Under the pieces are notes generated by a model that saw nothing but the letters and a program-made list of their open reading frames with translations, did not search any database and was not told where the DNA came from. DNA of 64,000 nucleotides from NCBI GenBank assembly GCA_958510825.1, contig CAUEHQ010000002.1, positions 310,001 to 374,000 of the forward strand, given 5' to 3'. Made by a program: the position numbers and the translations under genes. Positions 44,830-55,385 of this stretch are shown piece by piece (positions within the stretch are counted from its first letter, which is position 1; each line of letters begins with the position of its first letter). This DNA is from Brachypterus glaber. Taxonomy: Eukaryota > Arthropoda > Insecta > Coleoptera > Kateretidae.

Positions 44830-47150
44830 GAGAACCTCCACTACATAAAAGAGTAGAATCTAAAGTTTCCGACGGCGATATTCTTGGAGCAATTACTATA
44901 TTGTCATCCAGTGAATCTTTAGCTCCTCATGATGATGACACATTAAGCCAATTAAAGCTTAAACATCCGAAGCCTTCAAGAACTTAAAATTTTCCACAAG
45001 CTACTCCCAGTAGAGAACCAATATCCTTAAATGAAACCGACGTTAGAGCAGGCATTGAACATTTTTCTAATGGATCCGCTGGTGGAATTGATGGTTTGCG
45101 TCCACAGCACTTGAAAGACCCAACGCCCCCAAGCCTTGGAGAAATTGGAGCAAAGCTTTTGTCATCTATTACACGACTTTTAAATTTAATTTTATGTGCT
45201 AATATTAATTCAGATAAAACAAGTATTTTTTATGGTGTTTCCCTTTGTGCTTTACGAAAAAAGGACGGGGGTATCCCCCCAATTGCTGTGGGTACAACTT
45301 TTAGAAGATTGGCAGCTAAATTAGCTTGTAATTTAGTTCCATTGGAAATTACCTTAAGCCTGTAAGTAGGTTTTGGAACAAAAGGAAGTTGTGAAGCTGT
45401 TGTACATGCAGTTTGAAGTTTTGTTCATGAAAATCAATTGACTAATAAGATTTTACTTAAAATTGATTTTAAAAATGCTTTTAATTCCGTAGAACGAGAT
45501 GTAATGCTGAAAGAAGTTTCACAAAATAACCCGAATCTTTTACCTTTTTTATCTGAATGCTATTGTGAACACCTTTATATATATATATAGGTGATCCTGC
45601 TGGACCCATGCTTTTTTGCATGGCAATTCAACCCATAATTACTAAACTAACTTCCGAACTGAATGCTTGGAATTTGGACAATGGTACTTTAGGAGGATCT
45701 CCTGATTCTGTTCTTTCTGATTTTAAGAAATTAGTAGAAAGCTGCCACCACTATAGACTAGAAATAAATCCTCAGAAATGTGAAATATTTTTTTGCTCAT
45801 CCTTTGACAAGGATACTTTACAATGTCGAAAATGTTTCTCCAGGTATTAAATTAGCGACTGACAATCTTATGCTATTAGGATCACCTTTAATTCCAGAAG
45901 CTACCGAATATGTTATGAGCAAAAAACTAACCGAGTTGAAACTTTTGTTTGATCGACTGGAGTCACTAAATGCGCATACTGCTTTTTACCTACTTCGACA
46001 TTGTTTGGCTATACCAAAGCTAACTTACATTTTACGGACCACCACTAAATATTTTTCCAAATATTATTCATATTTTTGACAAGGAAATTTTTACAACCTT
46101 ACAAAAAATTATTAACATCAATATGGATCAAAATCAAATTCAAGTAGCTTCTTTACCGATAAAAGATGAAGGAATTGGTATCAGAAAAGTAAAAGACATT
46201 TATCTACCAGCATTTCTTTCATTTGTAAACACTGTTTCTGGCTTGGCCTTCTCTTTCATGTCTCCAAATAAAGTTGACGGCTTGGCATGGATTTGTGGTT
46301 ATAGTGAATGTTTAAATGCTTGATTTAATATCAATCCTGATCAAACCCCTGCTGAAAAATGTTTACAAAAAAATTGGGATATCATAAACATTACTAGAAT
46401 ATGTGATGGTTTAGGTTTTAATTCAGATGTTGATAAGGCAAGATTTTTCTGATGCCTGGTTAAATGCACTACCTGTTAAAAATCTGGGAACTTTATTAAA
46501 CGTTTTTTCGTATAGCGATTGGACTACGTCTTGGTGTTAATTTATGTGAATCACATATATGCATTTGTGGTGAAAAAGTTGACAGAAAAGGTACTCATGG
46601 TTTATCATGTGTAAAAAGTGCTGGTCGTCATTCTCGGCATAAAGAAATTAATAATATAATTAAAAACGCTTTATCTTCCGTGAACATTCCTTCAATTTTG
46701 GAGCAGGTTGGACTTTGTAGAGGAAAGGGTAAAAGAGTAGACGGTATGACGCCAACTCCTTGGTCTCATGGAGCACATCTTATTTGGGATGCTACTTGTT
46801 CAGATACACTGGCATCTTCCTACATTTCATTTTCTTCAAAGCAACCCAAAATCGTAGCTAAGAATGCGGCTTCCAAGAAAAAGAAATTATACCAGGAATT
46901 AGTGGATCAAGGTTATTGTTTTGTTCCTTTCGCTGTAGAAACTCTTGGGCCCTGGTGCGATAAAGGTAAAGAATTTATAAATTGCCTGGGAAAGAAATTA
47001 ATTTTGTCCACTTAAGTGGCACGCAAGTACTTGCGTGCCCCGCTCTAAGCAATTTAAAAAAATAAATATATTTTGGCAATACAGAATGGAAATGCTGCAT
47101 GTGTTATGGGAACTTTGCCTCCATCGATCGATTTTGAGGAGTTATTATAG
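44830..47150 (+). pseudogene. RT and restriction-like endonuclease of the RLE element
   Basis: Broken into about eight frames. The order is SDGDILGAITILSSSESLAP, then SNGSAGGIDGLRPQHLKD, KKDGGIPPIAVGTTFRRLAAK, LLKIDFKNAFNSVERD, GDPAGPMLFCMAI, and LDNGTLGGSPD, where this family's usual LDDG has become LDNG. The endonuclease part has CICGEKVDRKGTHGLSC, SRHKE, then GKRVDG where the other copies have RPD, and LIWDATCSDT. After a frameshift at about 47015 the tail reads LAIQNGNAACVMGTLPPS to FEELL and a stop at 47148-47150. Loss of one catalytic Asp in RT and of the P in RPD fits inactivation. Confidence 0.8.
47018..47039. repeat. 22-bp perfect palindrome near the end of the RLE coding region
   Basis: GGCACGCAAGT followed directly by ACTTGCGTGCC. 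It lies where the frame is shifted, so it may be an insertion that broke the last part of the protein; the tail coding resumes after it. Confidence 0.9.
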
Positions 47151-47676
47151 TTTTATTTTTTATTTATTAGTTTATTGTTTATTTATATGTATTTTATTAT
47201 TAATGTATTCTATACAGATTTGATTTTAAAAAAGGTGTTTTTTTTTTCTAAAACACCCTGTATATCAAAACTGTGGGTCATAGCCCAAACCTGAAAAAAT
47301 ATTCAGAATCAGGAGAAAAAATGCTTTAAGATAGGTTGTCAGAAAAAAAAGTATGCTTCTCGGTATGCTTCAAAAATATCATTTTGTGGGATAGTGTTTG
47401 CTCCGAGAAATATGCTTATTTTCCAACGTCATTTTTCAGCGTTGGGTGGGAGAATATATTTTTTAATGGAGAATATATTGTCCTTTAAAATTTTCGGAGT
47501 AACGGTTTATGAGAAAAATACAGAAAAGCATCATGAGGTTACGTTTGGGGGTGTTTTTTTAGCAAAAGGGGATGAAGCTCCAACTCTTCGGATCTGTATT
47601 TGGGTTCCTACTGGGAGTTCACAAACAAAATTTTAAAACTATAAATTTTCTTGTATTCGACGTTTTTTTCCTCTAA

Positions 47677-47823
47677 GGGAACGTTCAAGTATTACGTAAC
47701 GCTCCTAGGGGTGGTGGGGGTCATTTTGGAGTGTTACGCCCATGTTAATGGTATAGGAAAATAGCGTTACAGGGGGGGTTCAAAATGATCAAAATTTGCG
47801 TTACGTAGTACTTGAACGTTCCC
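47677..47823. mobile_element. Harbinger-like MITE, copy 1
   Basis: 147 bp starting GGGAACGTTCAAGTATTACG and ending in its complement, with GTACTTGAACGTTCCC at the end. TAA flanks it on both sides (47674-47676 and 47824-47826). The 3-bp TAA duplication and GGG ends fit the PIF/Harbinger pattern. It has no coding capacity. Confidence 0.85.
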
Positions 47824-48439
47824 TAATTTGCTTGAACTATGCCCCTTAAGAAAACTTTTTTTTTGTGTTTAATTATAAAGCATATTTTGCCTCTGATTTT
47901 TTTTTCAAAGCTAATCAAAAGCCAGTAACACACACACTATTTGTTCTGAAAACGTAAGTTGGACCCTATAGACTTTTCTGCTGTCAGAATTTTTCCACCA
48001 CGTCACAGTTTTGTGTAAGAGCTGTTTAAGAACCAAAAGTACGATATTCGTCATTTTGGAAAGGCTCTATTTTTGATATCCTGGCAGATTTCTGCATACT
48101 CATAATTTGAAACTATTCAATCTTAAACTATGCTTATATCAAATAAAAAATATGAAAACTTTTAAAATACAGACATAAGACCAGTTATTTTAAGCCCCTT
48201 ATTTCATCCAAAACCATTGAACTCAACTTTTGCTCACGTCACTAAGACATCAAAATTGATTTGAAAATTTGCAAAATTTATTATTTTTAATTAAAATTAA
48301 TATAAATGGTTATTTGAACAACCAAAATGTGTTTTTTACCCTAGATTTTCATGAGGAATTTAAATATTTACTCAGATTTTTTTAGATTACTTTTAGCACC
48401 ATTTTCCTTTTTGGGTTGATTTTTTAAGCAACACATTAA

Positions 48440-49520
48440 AGCGCTACATTGATATATTTATTCTGGTTGATGCAGTTTTCTCTGCCGAATTCAAATACTC
48501 AATTAGATTTTGTCTAGCTCTTCACAATTTTGCGCAAAAAGCACACAAGTTTCAATTAAAAAAAAATAGGCCTAAGCTAAATTAATTTAATGTGCTGGTT
48601 GTTGCATTTTTTTCTCCCGAATTCAAATATGCAATTAGATTTATTCCAGCACTGTACAATTTCGCTCAAAAAGCGCATAAGTTTCAAAATATAGCAGTGA
48701 AGCCGTCTTTTGCAAGTAAATTAGGCCTAGGCTAAATTAATTTAATATGCTAGGTAAAATATGCTATTTTTATGCAAAAAGTTTCAAAATATCGTTAAAA
48801 TTCCGCATTTTGCAAGATAATTACTCCAAGCTAACTTTATATAATGTGCTCAGTTAGATCAAACATGCTGATCAATGCAGTTTTTGTGCTGAATTCATAT
48901 GCTTTATTATATTTTTTCCAACACACACACAATTTTGCGCAAAAAGCGCATGACTTTCAAAATACTGCGTTTCAATATTTTGAAACTTATAGGTACTCTT
49001 TTTGCGCAAAATTGTTACGTGCTGGAAAAAATATAATTCCATATTTGAGTTCGATAGAAAAAACTGCATCAACCAGAATATTTACCTAGTCGAGTATATT
49101 AAATTAATTTAGCTTAGGCTAATTTACTTGGGCAACATACGATATATTGAAACTTGTAAGCTTTTTGCGCAAAATTGTTAGGTGCTAGAAAAAATCTAAT
49201 TGCATATTTAAATTCAGTAGAAAAAACTGCATCAACCAGCATATTTTGCCTAGTTATTATTATTATATTAAATTAATTTATCTTAGGCCTAATTTACTTT
49301 CAACAGACGGCTTTTCTACGATATATTGAAACTTATGCGCTTTTTGCGCAAAATTGTTAGGTGCTGGAAAAAATCTGATTGCATATTTGGATTCAGGAGA
49401 AAAAACTGCATCAACCAGCATATTTTTACTAGTTGAGCATATTAAATTAATTTATCTTAGGCCTAATTTACTTGCAATAGCCGGCTTTTCTATGATATAT
49501 TAAAATTTATGCTCTTTTTA
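48440..49520. repeat. Inverted array of 160-180-bp repeats
   Basis: Left half: units with ATTTTGCGCAAAAAGC and TAGGCCTA.GCTAAATTAAT in forward order. Right half, from about 48970: TTTTTGCGCAAAATTGTTA.GTGCTGGAAAAA, CTGCATCAACCAGCATATTT and TTAGGCCTAATTTACTT in reverse order, at 48997, 49158 and 49338. The turning point is near 48965. The block interrupts the right foldback arm and belongs to no coding element I know. Confidence 0.85.
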
Positions 49521-49569
49521 AAACCTTTCTATTCACTTCACTTCCATATGGGTATTTCTGTACGAATCC

Positions 49570-51223
49570 ATACCACCTTGGTGATTGAATGTCACGGATT
49601 TTCGTTAAACTTTTTTTATATTATCACCACTCTAATACTAAAAGCCTTATGCAAAAAAAAGAATTAAAAAAAAAATTTTGGCTGATATTTTTTTAAAATT
49701 TTCTAATTTTTCAATTTTTGACGATAAAGAAAACAGCTTTATTTTCAATTTATTACTATAATTCTGACAATTTTAATCCAAATTTGATGAAATTTGGTGC
49801 ACCCATGTAAACTTAGATGACAATCTTAAATTTTTTATAATTTTTTTTAATAGTGGGTTTCTGCTCTTCTTCTTCTTCAAAAATATTTTTTTACGTTTTT
49901 TTATAACTATGTTTAACCCGATTTTTCGTAAAGTGCCCCCCCAACGATTTTTCTCAAATTTTGGTCAAATGTACTTCTAAGTGTCCTTTTTTCAATGAGT
50001 TAAAATTTATTCTGGGCAAATTAGGTTTACTATATATTTTAGCCATTTTAAATTTTTACGACAATGAGGAACTGTGCTGGAAATAGCTGTTTTACAAAAA
50101 AAGGCACATATTATTTTTTATATGTTTTTAATAGTTTAGGTTAAATGCTTAATTTTAAGACAAAAACAAAATAATTAATTTTGGTTTTTTTTTCAAAAAA
50201 GGCGTAAGTCCACAATTTTATTACTTTATTTTTCTATGTATTATGTAGGCTTTTTTTCTGGTGTAAACGTTAGCTTACGTTAAATACTAAGTTTTTAACA
50301 CCAAAACGTATTTTTATTTTTTTTAAACACAATATGTTTTTTTGTTTTGTTTTTGATCTTAAAAATGCCTGAAAGTTGGTAAACTGTCAGAGTAAGACAC
50401 TTTTTTTTTTGTTATAAATATTTTTTTAATTCCCAGCTCAGAGAAAAGTTTTCTATGCCGGGGATAAATCCTTAAAAAAATTAATTTAAAAAATATTAAT
50501 TTATTTAACATACTAATTATTTATTTACAATTTATTTATGTCTTATTATTTAACTTTAATTTATTATACAAAGTTCTTTTTTTATTAAAATCTTTTGATT
50601 TTTTTTTTTATTTAAATAATATGTACCATCTTTTTTGTTTAACCTAACTAAGCCTACTATTTGATTCTCATATATATTTATAACTGTTGGGTTCTCTAAA
50701 AAGGAATAAACATTTTCGTGCTCATTGAAATTATAAATAGCTACATTATAGTACATTATATTATTATAGTTTTCAACGACAAAAATCACAATAAATCAGA
50801 TAAATTCAATTATCTATGAAAAGACGCTAGTGTATTTTGACATATTACATGCATAAACCAATCCAAGGCTTACTGATTTACAATTAAAAAATACCATACC
50901 ATAATAACGCAGATCAAAAAAAGTTTTTCTACGATCTAATAGAAAAGTTAACATTTCTACATAAACAAAAAGTTTACATGGGTTCACCAAATTTCATCAA
51001 ATTTGGATTAAAATTGTCATATTTATAGTAATAAATTGAAAATAAAGCTGTGTTCTTTATCGTCAAAAATTAGAAAATTACAAAATTTTAAAAAAATCAT
51101 ATCTCAGCCAAAAAAATTTTTTAAATTCTTTTTTTTGCATAAGGCTTTTAGTATTAGAGTGGTGCTAATATAAAAAAGGTTAACGAAAATCCGTGACATT
51201 CAATCACCAAGGTGGTATGGATT
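49570..51223. repeat. Second inverted repeat, about 260-bp arms, up to the gap
   Basis: 49570-49830 (TACCACCTTGGTGATTGAAT onward) is the complement of 50960-51223, which ends CAATCACCAAGGTGGTATGG at the gap. The sequence between is AT-rich. Its left arm is also part of the giant foldback, so the same module exists in three places (39070, 49575, 51205). Confidence 0.85.
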
Positions 51224-51423
51224 NNNNNNNNNNNNNNNNNNNNNNNNNNNNNNNNNNNNNNNNNNNNNNNNNNNNNNNNNNNNNNNNNNNNNNNNNNNNN
51301 NNNNNNNNNNNNNNNNNNNNNNNNNNNNNNNNNNNNNNNNNNNNNNNNNNNNNNNNNNNNNNNNNNNNNNNNNNNNNNNNNNNNNNNNNNNNNNNNNNNN
51401 NNNNNNNNNNNNNNNNNNNNNNN
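51224..51423. other. Assembly gap (200 N)
   Basis: Exactly 200 unknown bases, a conventional placeholder length. The gap starts inside a palindrome arm, so the missing sequence is probably repetitive. Frames across it are meaningless. Confidence 1.
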
Positions 51424-51635
51424 AAATATCCTTTATAAAATTGATTAAATAGGCACGTTCCCAATTAAAACTTAAAAATCTGTAAGAGAAAACTCGAAAA
51501 GATCTGGCCATGACAACCTTATAATTAAATTAGATCAATGTTAATATTATACTCTTCACAGCATGTAGTGCTAGAAGAGTATTATATGATACATCGCGAA
51601 GGTTGGTAAATTTTCAAAATCGTCAACAATTACCC

Positions 51636-51639
<4 letters not shown>

Positions 51640-51693
<54 letters not shown>

Positions 51694-51985
51694 GATCTCC
51701 TAGCATTATTGCGTCCTTTCAAAATCAGTGTTTATTGCGTCCACCAGAAAACGTAGAGATTCCTGTGGTTTTATCGCGTATATTGGTTCGTAACATTGCT
51801 ATAAGCTTAGCGCGCATCATAGAACTTGTCTACGCCTATTTTTTAATATTCGCATTTTTTTCCAATGTTGATACCTTATTGACTCCTTTTAAAATCAATA
51901 TGATATCAGCCCCTTATTGGAGTATATTCTACATTATTACGTCCGAGCGATGTTGCCGTGTTGATCGGACGTAATAATATATAAA
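51640..51985. repeat. (TA)n tract followed by a GCGTCC/CGGACG-rich block
   Basis: (TA)n at 51640-51692 runs into CGATCTCCTAGCATTATTGC and the words TTATTGCGTCC, then at 51935-51978 an inverted pair TTATTACGTCCGA / TCGGACGTAATAA. The layout resembles the (TA)n-bounded units at 23419-31234, with a different short word. There is no coding frame I trust. Confidence 0.55.
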
Positions 51986-52179
51986 TTTTGTCTTACAAAA
52001 TAATACAATATATACATACTAAATTCTTTATCGCGAAAAATGTTTAATGTTATTATATTTTGACATTTTGAAAAGTGTGGTTATGTTTGTTTGCTAGTTT
52101 TGAATTGGAATAGAATAAATGAACTGGAATAGAATGAAATAGAATAGTTAGTGTTGAAAACGAATAATATTCGTTTTAT

Positions 52180-52690
52180 ATTATGTTTTAATTTAATTTA
52201 ACAACTAGTTAAACAATTAGCCTAGTTTACCTACATTGTGCTATGTACATAGGATCTTAGTGCCTAAAATCAAGTGGTGTGCTAGCTTAACTAAGTAGGT
52301 TCCAACCATTACTTATTGCCAATTAAAAAATTACATCGAAGAAGATAGGTAATACATAGTCTTTTGAAAGATTTTTGTACTACGTACATAGGATCCCAAA
52401 AGATCTTTGTTCCCTAAACAAAGTGGTGTTGAGTACCACAAAAGCAACCTCCGGATTGCCTTTTTTCTAAAATAAATTGCCTACTTATATAAGCAATATT
52501 GCTAATTAAAAAATTTCATTGAAGGAAATAGTACCACAGTCTTTTGAAAGACCTTTGAACTACGTACATAGGATCCCAAAAGATATTGTTCCTAATACCA
52601 AGTGGTGTTAATTAAGTACCACAAAACCATCGTCTAGATTGGCTTTTGTCTAAAATAAATTACTTATTGTCAAATAAAAAAAAAACATTA
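52180..52690. repeat. Tandem repeats of 140-180 bp
   Basis: The word TACGTACATAGGATC (or TATGTACATAGGATC) recurs near 52243, 52382 and 52561, each followed by AAGTGGTGT and CTAAAATAAATT-type words. The last unit starts the larger duplication described next. Confidence 0.8.
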
Positions 52691-54360
52691 AAGGGAACGT
52701 TCAAGTATTACGTAACGCAAATTTTGATCATTTTGGACCCCCCCCCCCTGTAACGCTATTTTCCTATACCATTAACATGGGCGTAACACTGCAAAATGAC
52801 CCCTACCCCCCCCTAGCAGCGTTACGTAATACTTGAACGTTCCCGAAGGAAGTAGTACTACGTAGTCTTTTGAATAATCTTTGTGTTTAAAATCAACTAG
52901 TGGGATTGCTTTTAAGGATCACCAAATCCTGGAAACAATTTATTATCTTTTGGGGAGATGGGGAAGTCATGGAAAAAAATTATGATAATTATTTTTTATG
53001 TATGTATGTATGGGAAGAGGGGGATGGTTCAACTACTTTTTTGTAAAAAATTCATATCTTTGTAAAATATATAAATAAAAAGTCCAAACTTCAAACCTTT
53101 GTTTATAAATAGGGGGCGACGTCAATTTTCCAATTTTTAGATTTTCCAATAATAATTTTTGCCAAAGTTTATTTTTCCAATCATATATTTTCCAACGATA
53201 AATATAGCCAAATTAATTTTTCATCCAAATGTTCTTGTGTACCAATAAAAATATTTTCTAATAATAATTTTTATCCAATTAGCTTTTTTTCTTAATATTA
53301 TTTCCAAATATTTTATTGTCCTATTTATTTAACTAAAATTAATAATTTCCATTTATTTAATTGATCTAATTATAAATTGATCCAACTTACAATTTAATAC
53401 AAATTAATTTTAGGCCAATTAAATTATTGTTACAATGTTTATTTAAACTAATAAAAAATTGATTCCAATGAATATATTATTACTATTATTTTCCTACCGT
53501 CCTACCTACTTATAAGCAATATTGCTAATTAAAAAATTACATCGAAGGAAATAGTACCACAGTCTTTTGAAAGACCTTTGAACTACGTACATAGGATCCC
53601 AAAAGATATTTTTTCCTAAAACCAAGTGGTGTTAATTAAGTACCACAAAACCATCTTCTGGATTGGCTTTTGTCTAAAATAAATTACTTATTGTCAAATA
53701 AAAAAAATACATTGAAGGAAATAGTACTACGTAGTCTTTTGAATAATCTTTGTGTATAAAATCAACTAGTGGGATTGCTTTTAAGGATCACCAAATCCTG
53801 GAAACAATTTATTATCTTTTGGGGAGATGGGGAAGTCATGGAAAAAAATTATGATAATTATTTTTTATGTATGTATGTATGGGAAGAGGGGGATGGTTCA
53901 CCACTTTTTTGTAAAAAATTCATATCTTTGTAAAATATAAATAAAAAGTCCAAACTTTAAACCTTTGTTTATAAATAGGGGGCGTCAATTTTCCAATTTT
54001 TAAATTTTCCAATAATAATTTTTGCCAAAGCTTTATTTTTCCAATCATATATTTTCCAACGATAAATATAGCCAAAATTAATTTTTCATCCAAATGTTCT
54101 TGTGTACCAATAAAAATATTTTCTAATAATAATTTTTATCCAATCAGCTTTTTTTCTTAATAATATTATTTACAAATATTTTATTGTCCTATTTATTTGA
54201 CTAAAATTAATAATTTCCATTTGTTTAATTGATCTAATTATAAATTGATCCAACTTACAAATCAATACAAATTAATTTTAGGCCAATTAAATTATTGTTA
54301 CAATGTTTATTTTAACTAATAAAAAATTGATTCCAATGAATATATTTTCCAAAACTATTA
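52491..54360. repeat. Tandem duplication, period 1023 bp with MITE, about 866 bp without
   Basis: AAGCAATATTGCTAATTAAA occurs at 52491 and 53514, and the copies match through GGGGAGATGGGGAAGTCATG and TTTTCCAATTTTTA to about 53460 and 54360. The first copy contains a 152-bp MITE that the second lacks. Confidence 0.9.
52693..52844. mobile_element. Harbinger-like MITE, copy 2, with local empty site
   Basis: Starts GGGAACGTTCAAGTATTACG and ends ACTTGAACGTTCCC. Flanks are AAA (52690-52692) and GAA (52845-52847). The duplicate region near 53710 reads ACATTGAAGGAAATAG without the element, so the target was GAA, duplicated on insertion and later mutated on the left. Orientation is opposite to the copy at 47677. 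Confidence 0.9.
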
Positions 54361-55220
54361 TTTTCCAAAAACACCAGGAGCGCTTATGTGCAGCTCTTTA
54401 TGCAGCGTTTTGATAAACTGCGCATGAGCACGCGCATTTTATTTTAAACAGAGACTACAACTCTGTTTATCTCTGTTTTAAATAAAAAACATTTTTTTAC
54501 AAAAAAAAACACTAAACAGACGCCAAACCAACGTTAACGTAAACCAAGGCCCCTCGTTAAAAAAAAAGTCCAAACCAAGAAAAAACCAAAACAAACTCCT
54601 GCACAGAGAGCTGCATTTAGGCGCTTGTAAAACACCAGACGGCGCTAGCAATCCATTATTTACAACCTCAGAGCAATGAAGGAGATAGACTAGGAATGCG
54701 GTAAAAAGTACCTTCATAATTTTGCAATGCCTTATTATATAATAATCAACAAAAACAATAAATATCTCATTTTCCACGCCAAATAAGTATTTATATTTTT
54801 TACTGCATACTACATGGAAATTTGATAGATTTGATAATATGCTAGCTACGTTAAACGTTAACAAACTAAAAAACAAAAATGCCAGCAGTCTATCCCTTCT
54901 TTTGTCTAAGTTTAGACACGATTTGACGTTTATTAAATTTGTACAAATTTTTGGTTTTTGTATATGTCATGTGGTTTTTAAGTATCTAATTAGTGAAAAT
55001 AAGCTTCTAAAGAGTGATTTATGCTTTGATTTCACCTTTAAATGGTCAATGTTGTGTTTTATAAGAAATTCAGGGTGAGTAAATAATTTTTAAACTGTCA
55101 TTTGTAAAATTTGTTGGTTAGTTCAAGAAAATTATGTTTTTATTATTTTTATTATACAGATCCAATCACAGTCGTTTTAATACATAATTAGGCTTTTTAA
55201 CCTGATTAGAATGCTATTCA
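54361..55220. other. Non-coding DNA with weak inverted repeats
   Basis: GAGCGCTTATGTGCAGCTCT at 54368 is partly matched in reverse by GAGAGCTGCATTTAGGCGCT near 54606. A 132-residue minus frame at 54478-54876 has no motif I recognise and is hydrophobic by composition. Confidence 0.35.
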
Positions 55221-55385
55221 CAATGGCTTAGTTTACACCACGGGTACTATATTTTAAGTCAAGGTACCATTTATCTATCTATCTATCTCTGTTTATAGCA
55301 TTTTGTAAACAGAGATAGGAAGATAAAAAGTACCTGCACTTAAAATATTAGTACCCATGTGTAAATTTGTAAACTAAGCCATTGG
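55221..55385. mobile_element. Small MITE with inverted repeats
   Basis: Begins CAATGGCTTAGTTTACACCA and ends TTTGTAAACTAAGCCATTG; inner pairs include GGGTACTATATTTTAAGT with its complement and CTCTGTTTA...TAAACAGAG. It is 165 bp. No clean target duplication was seen. Confidence 0.8.

Larger units (their letters stand above)
44786..47215 (+). mobile_element. RLE-type non-LTR retroelement, 5'-truncated
   Basis: It lies inside the right foldback arm: AATTCTACAG at 44765-44774 precedes it and ATTCTATACAG at about 47208 follows it, a rough duplication of the arm sequence. It begins inside coding sequence, so the 5' end is missing, and carries the RT and the endonuclease of the same family as the fragments at 69-3284. 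Confidence 0.75.
44640..50400. repeat. Right arm of the giant foldback, split by two insertions
   Basis: Segments 44640-44785, about 47216-47635 and about 49565-50400 are together the inverted copy of 38490-39700. The gaps hold an RLE retroelement (44786-47215) and a block of inverted repeats with a MITE (47636-49565). With the CR1-like LINE at the centre removed, the arms would meet almost without a spacer. Confidence 0.8.

Noticed and set aside
51193..51511. Frames made mostly of X
   Set aside because: They run across the N gap.
54478..54876. 132-residue minus-strand frame
   Set aside because: Phe/Leu-rich composition from AT-rich DNA, no motif, and it overlaps a weak inverted repeat; not supported as a gene.
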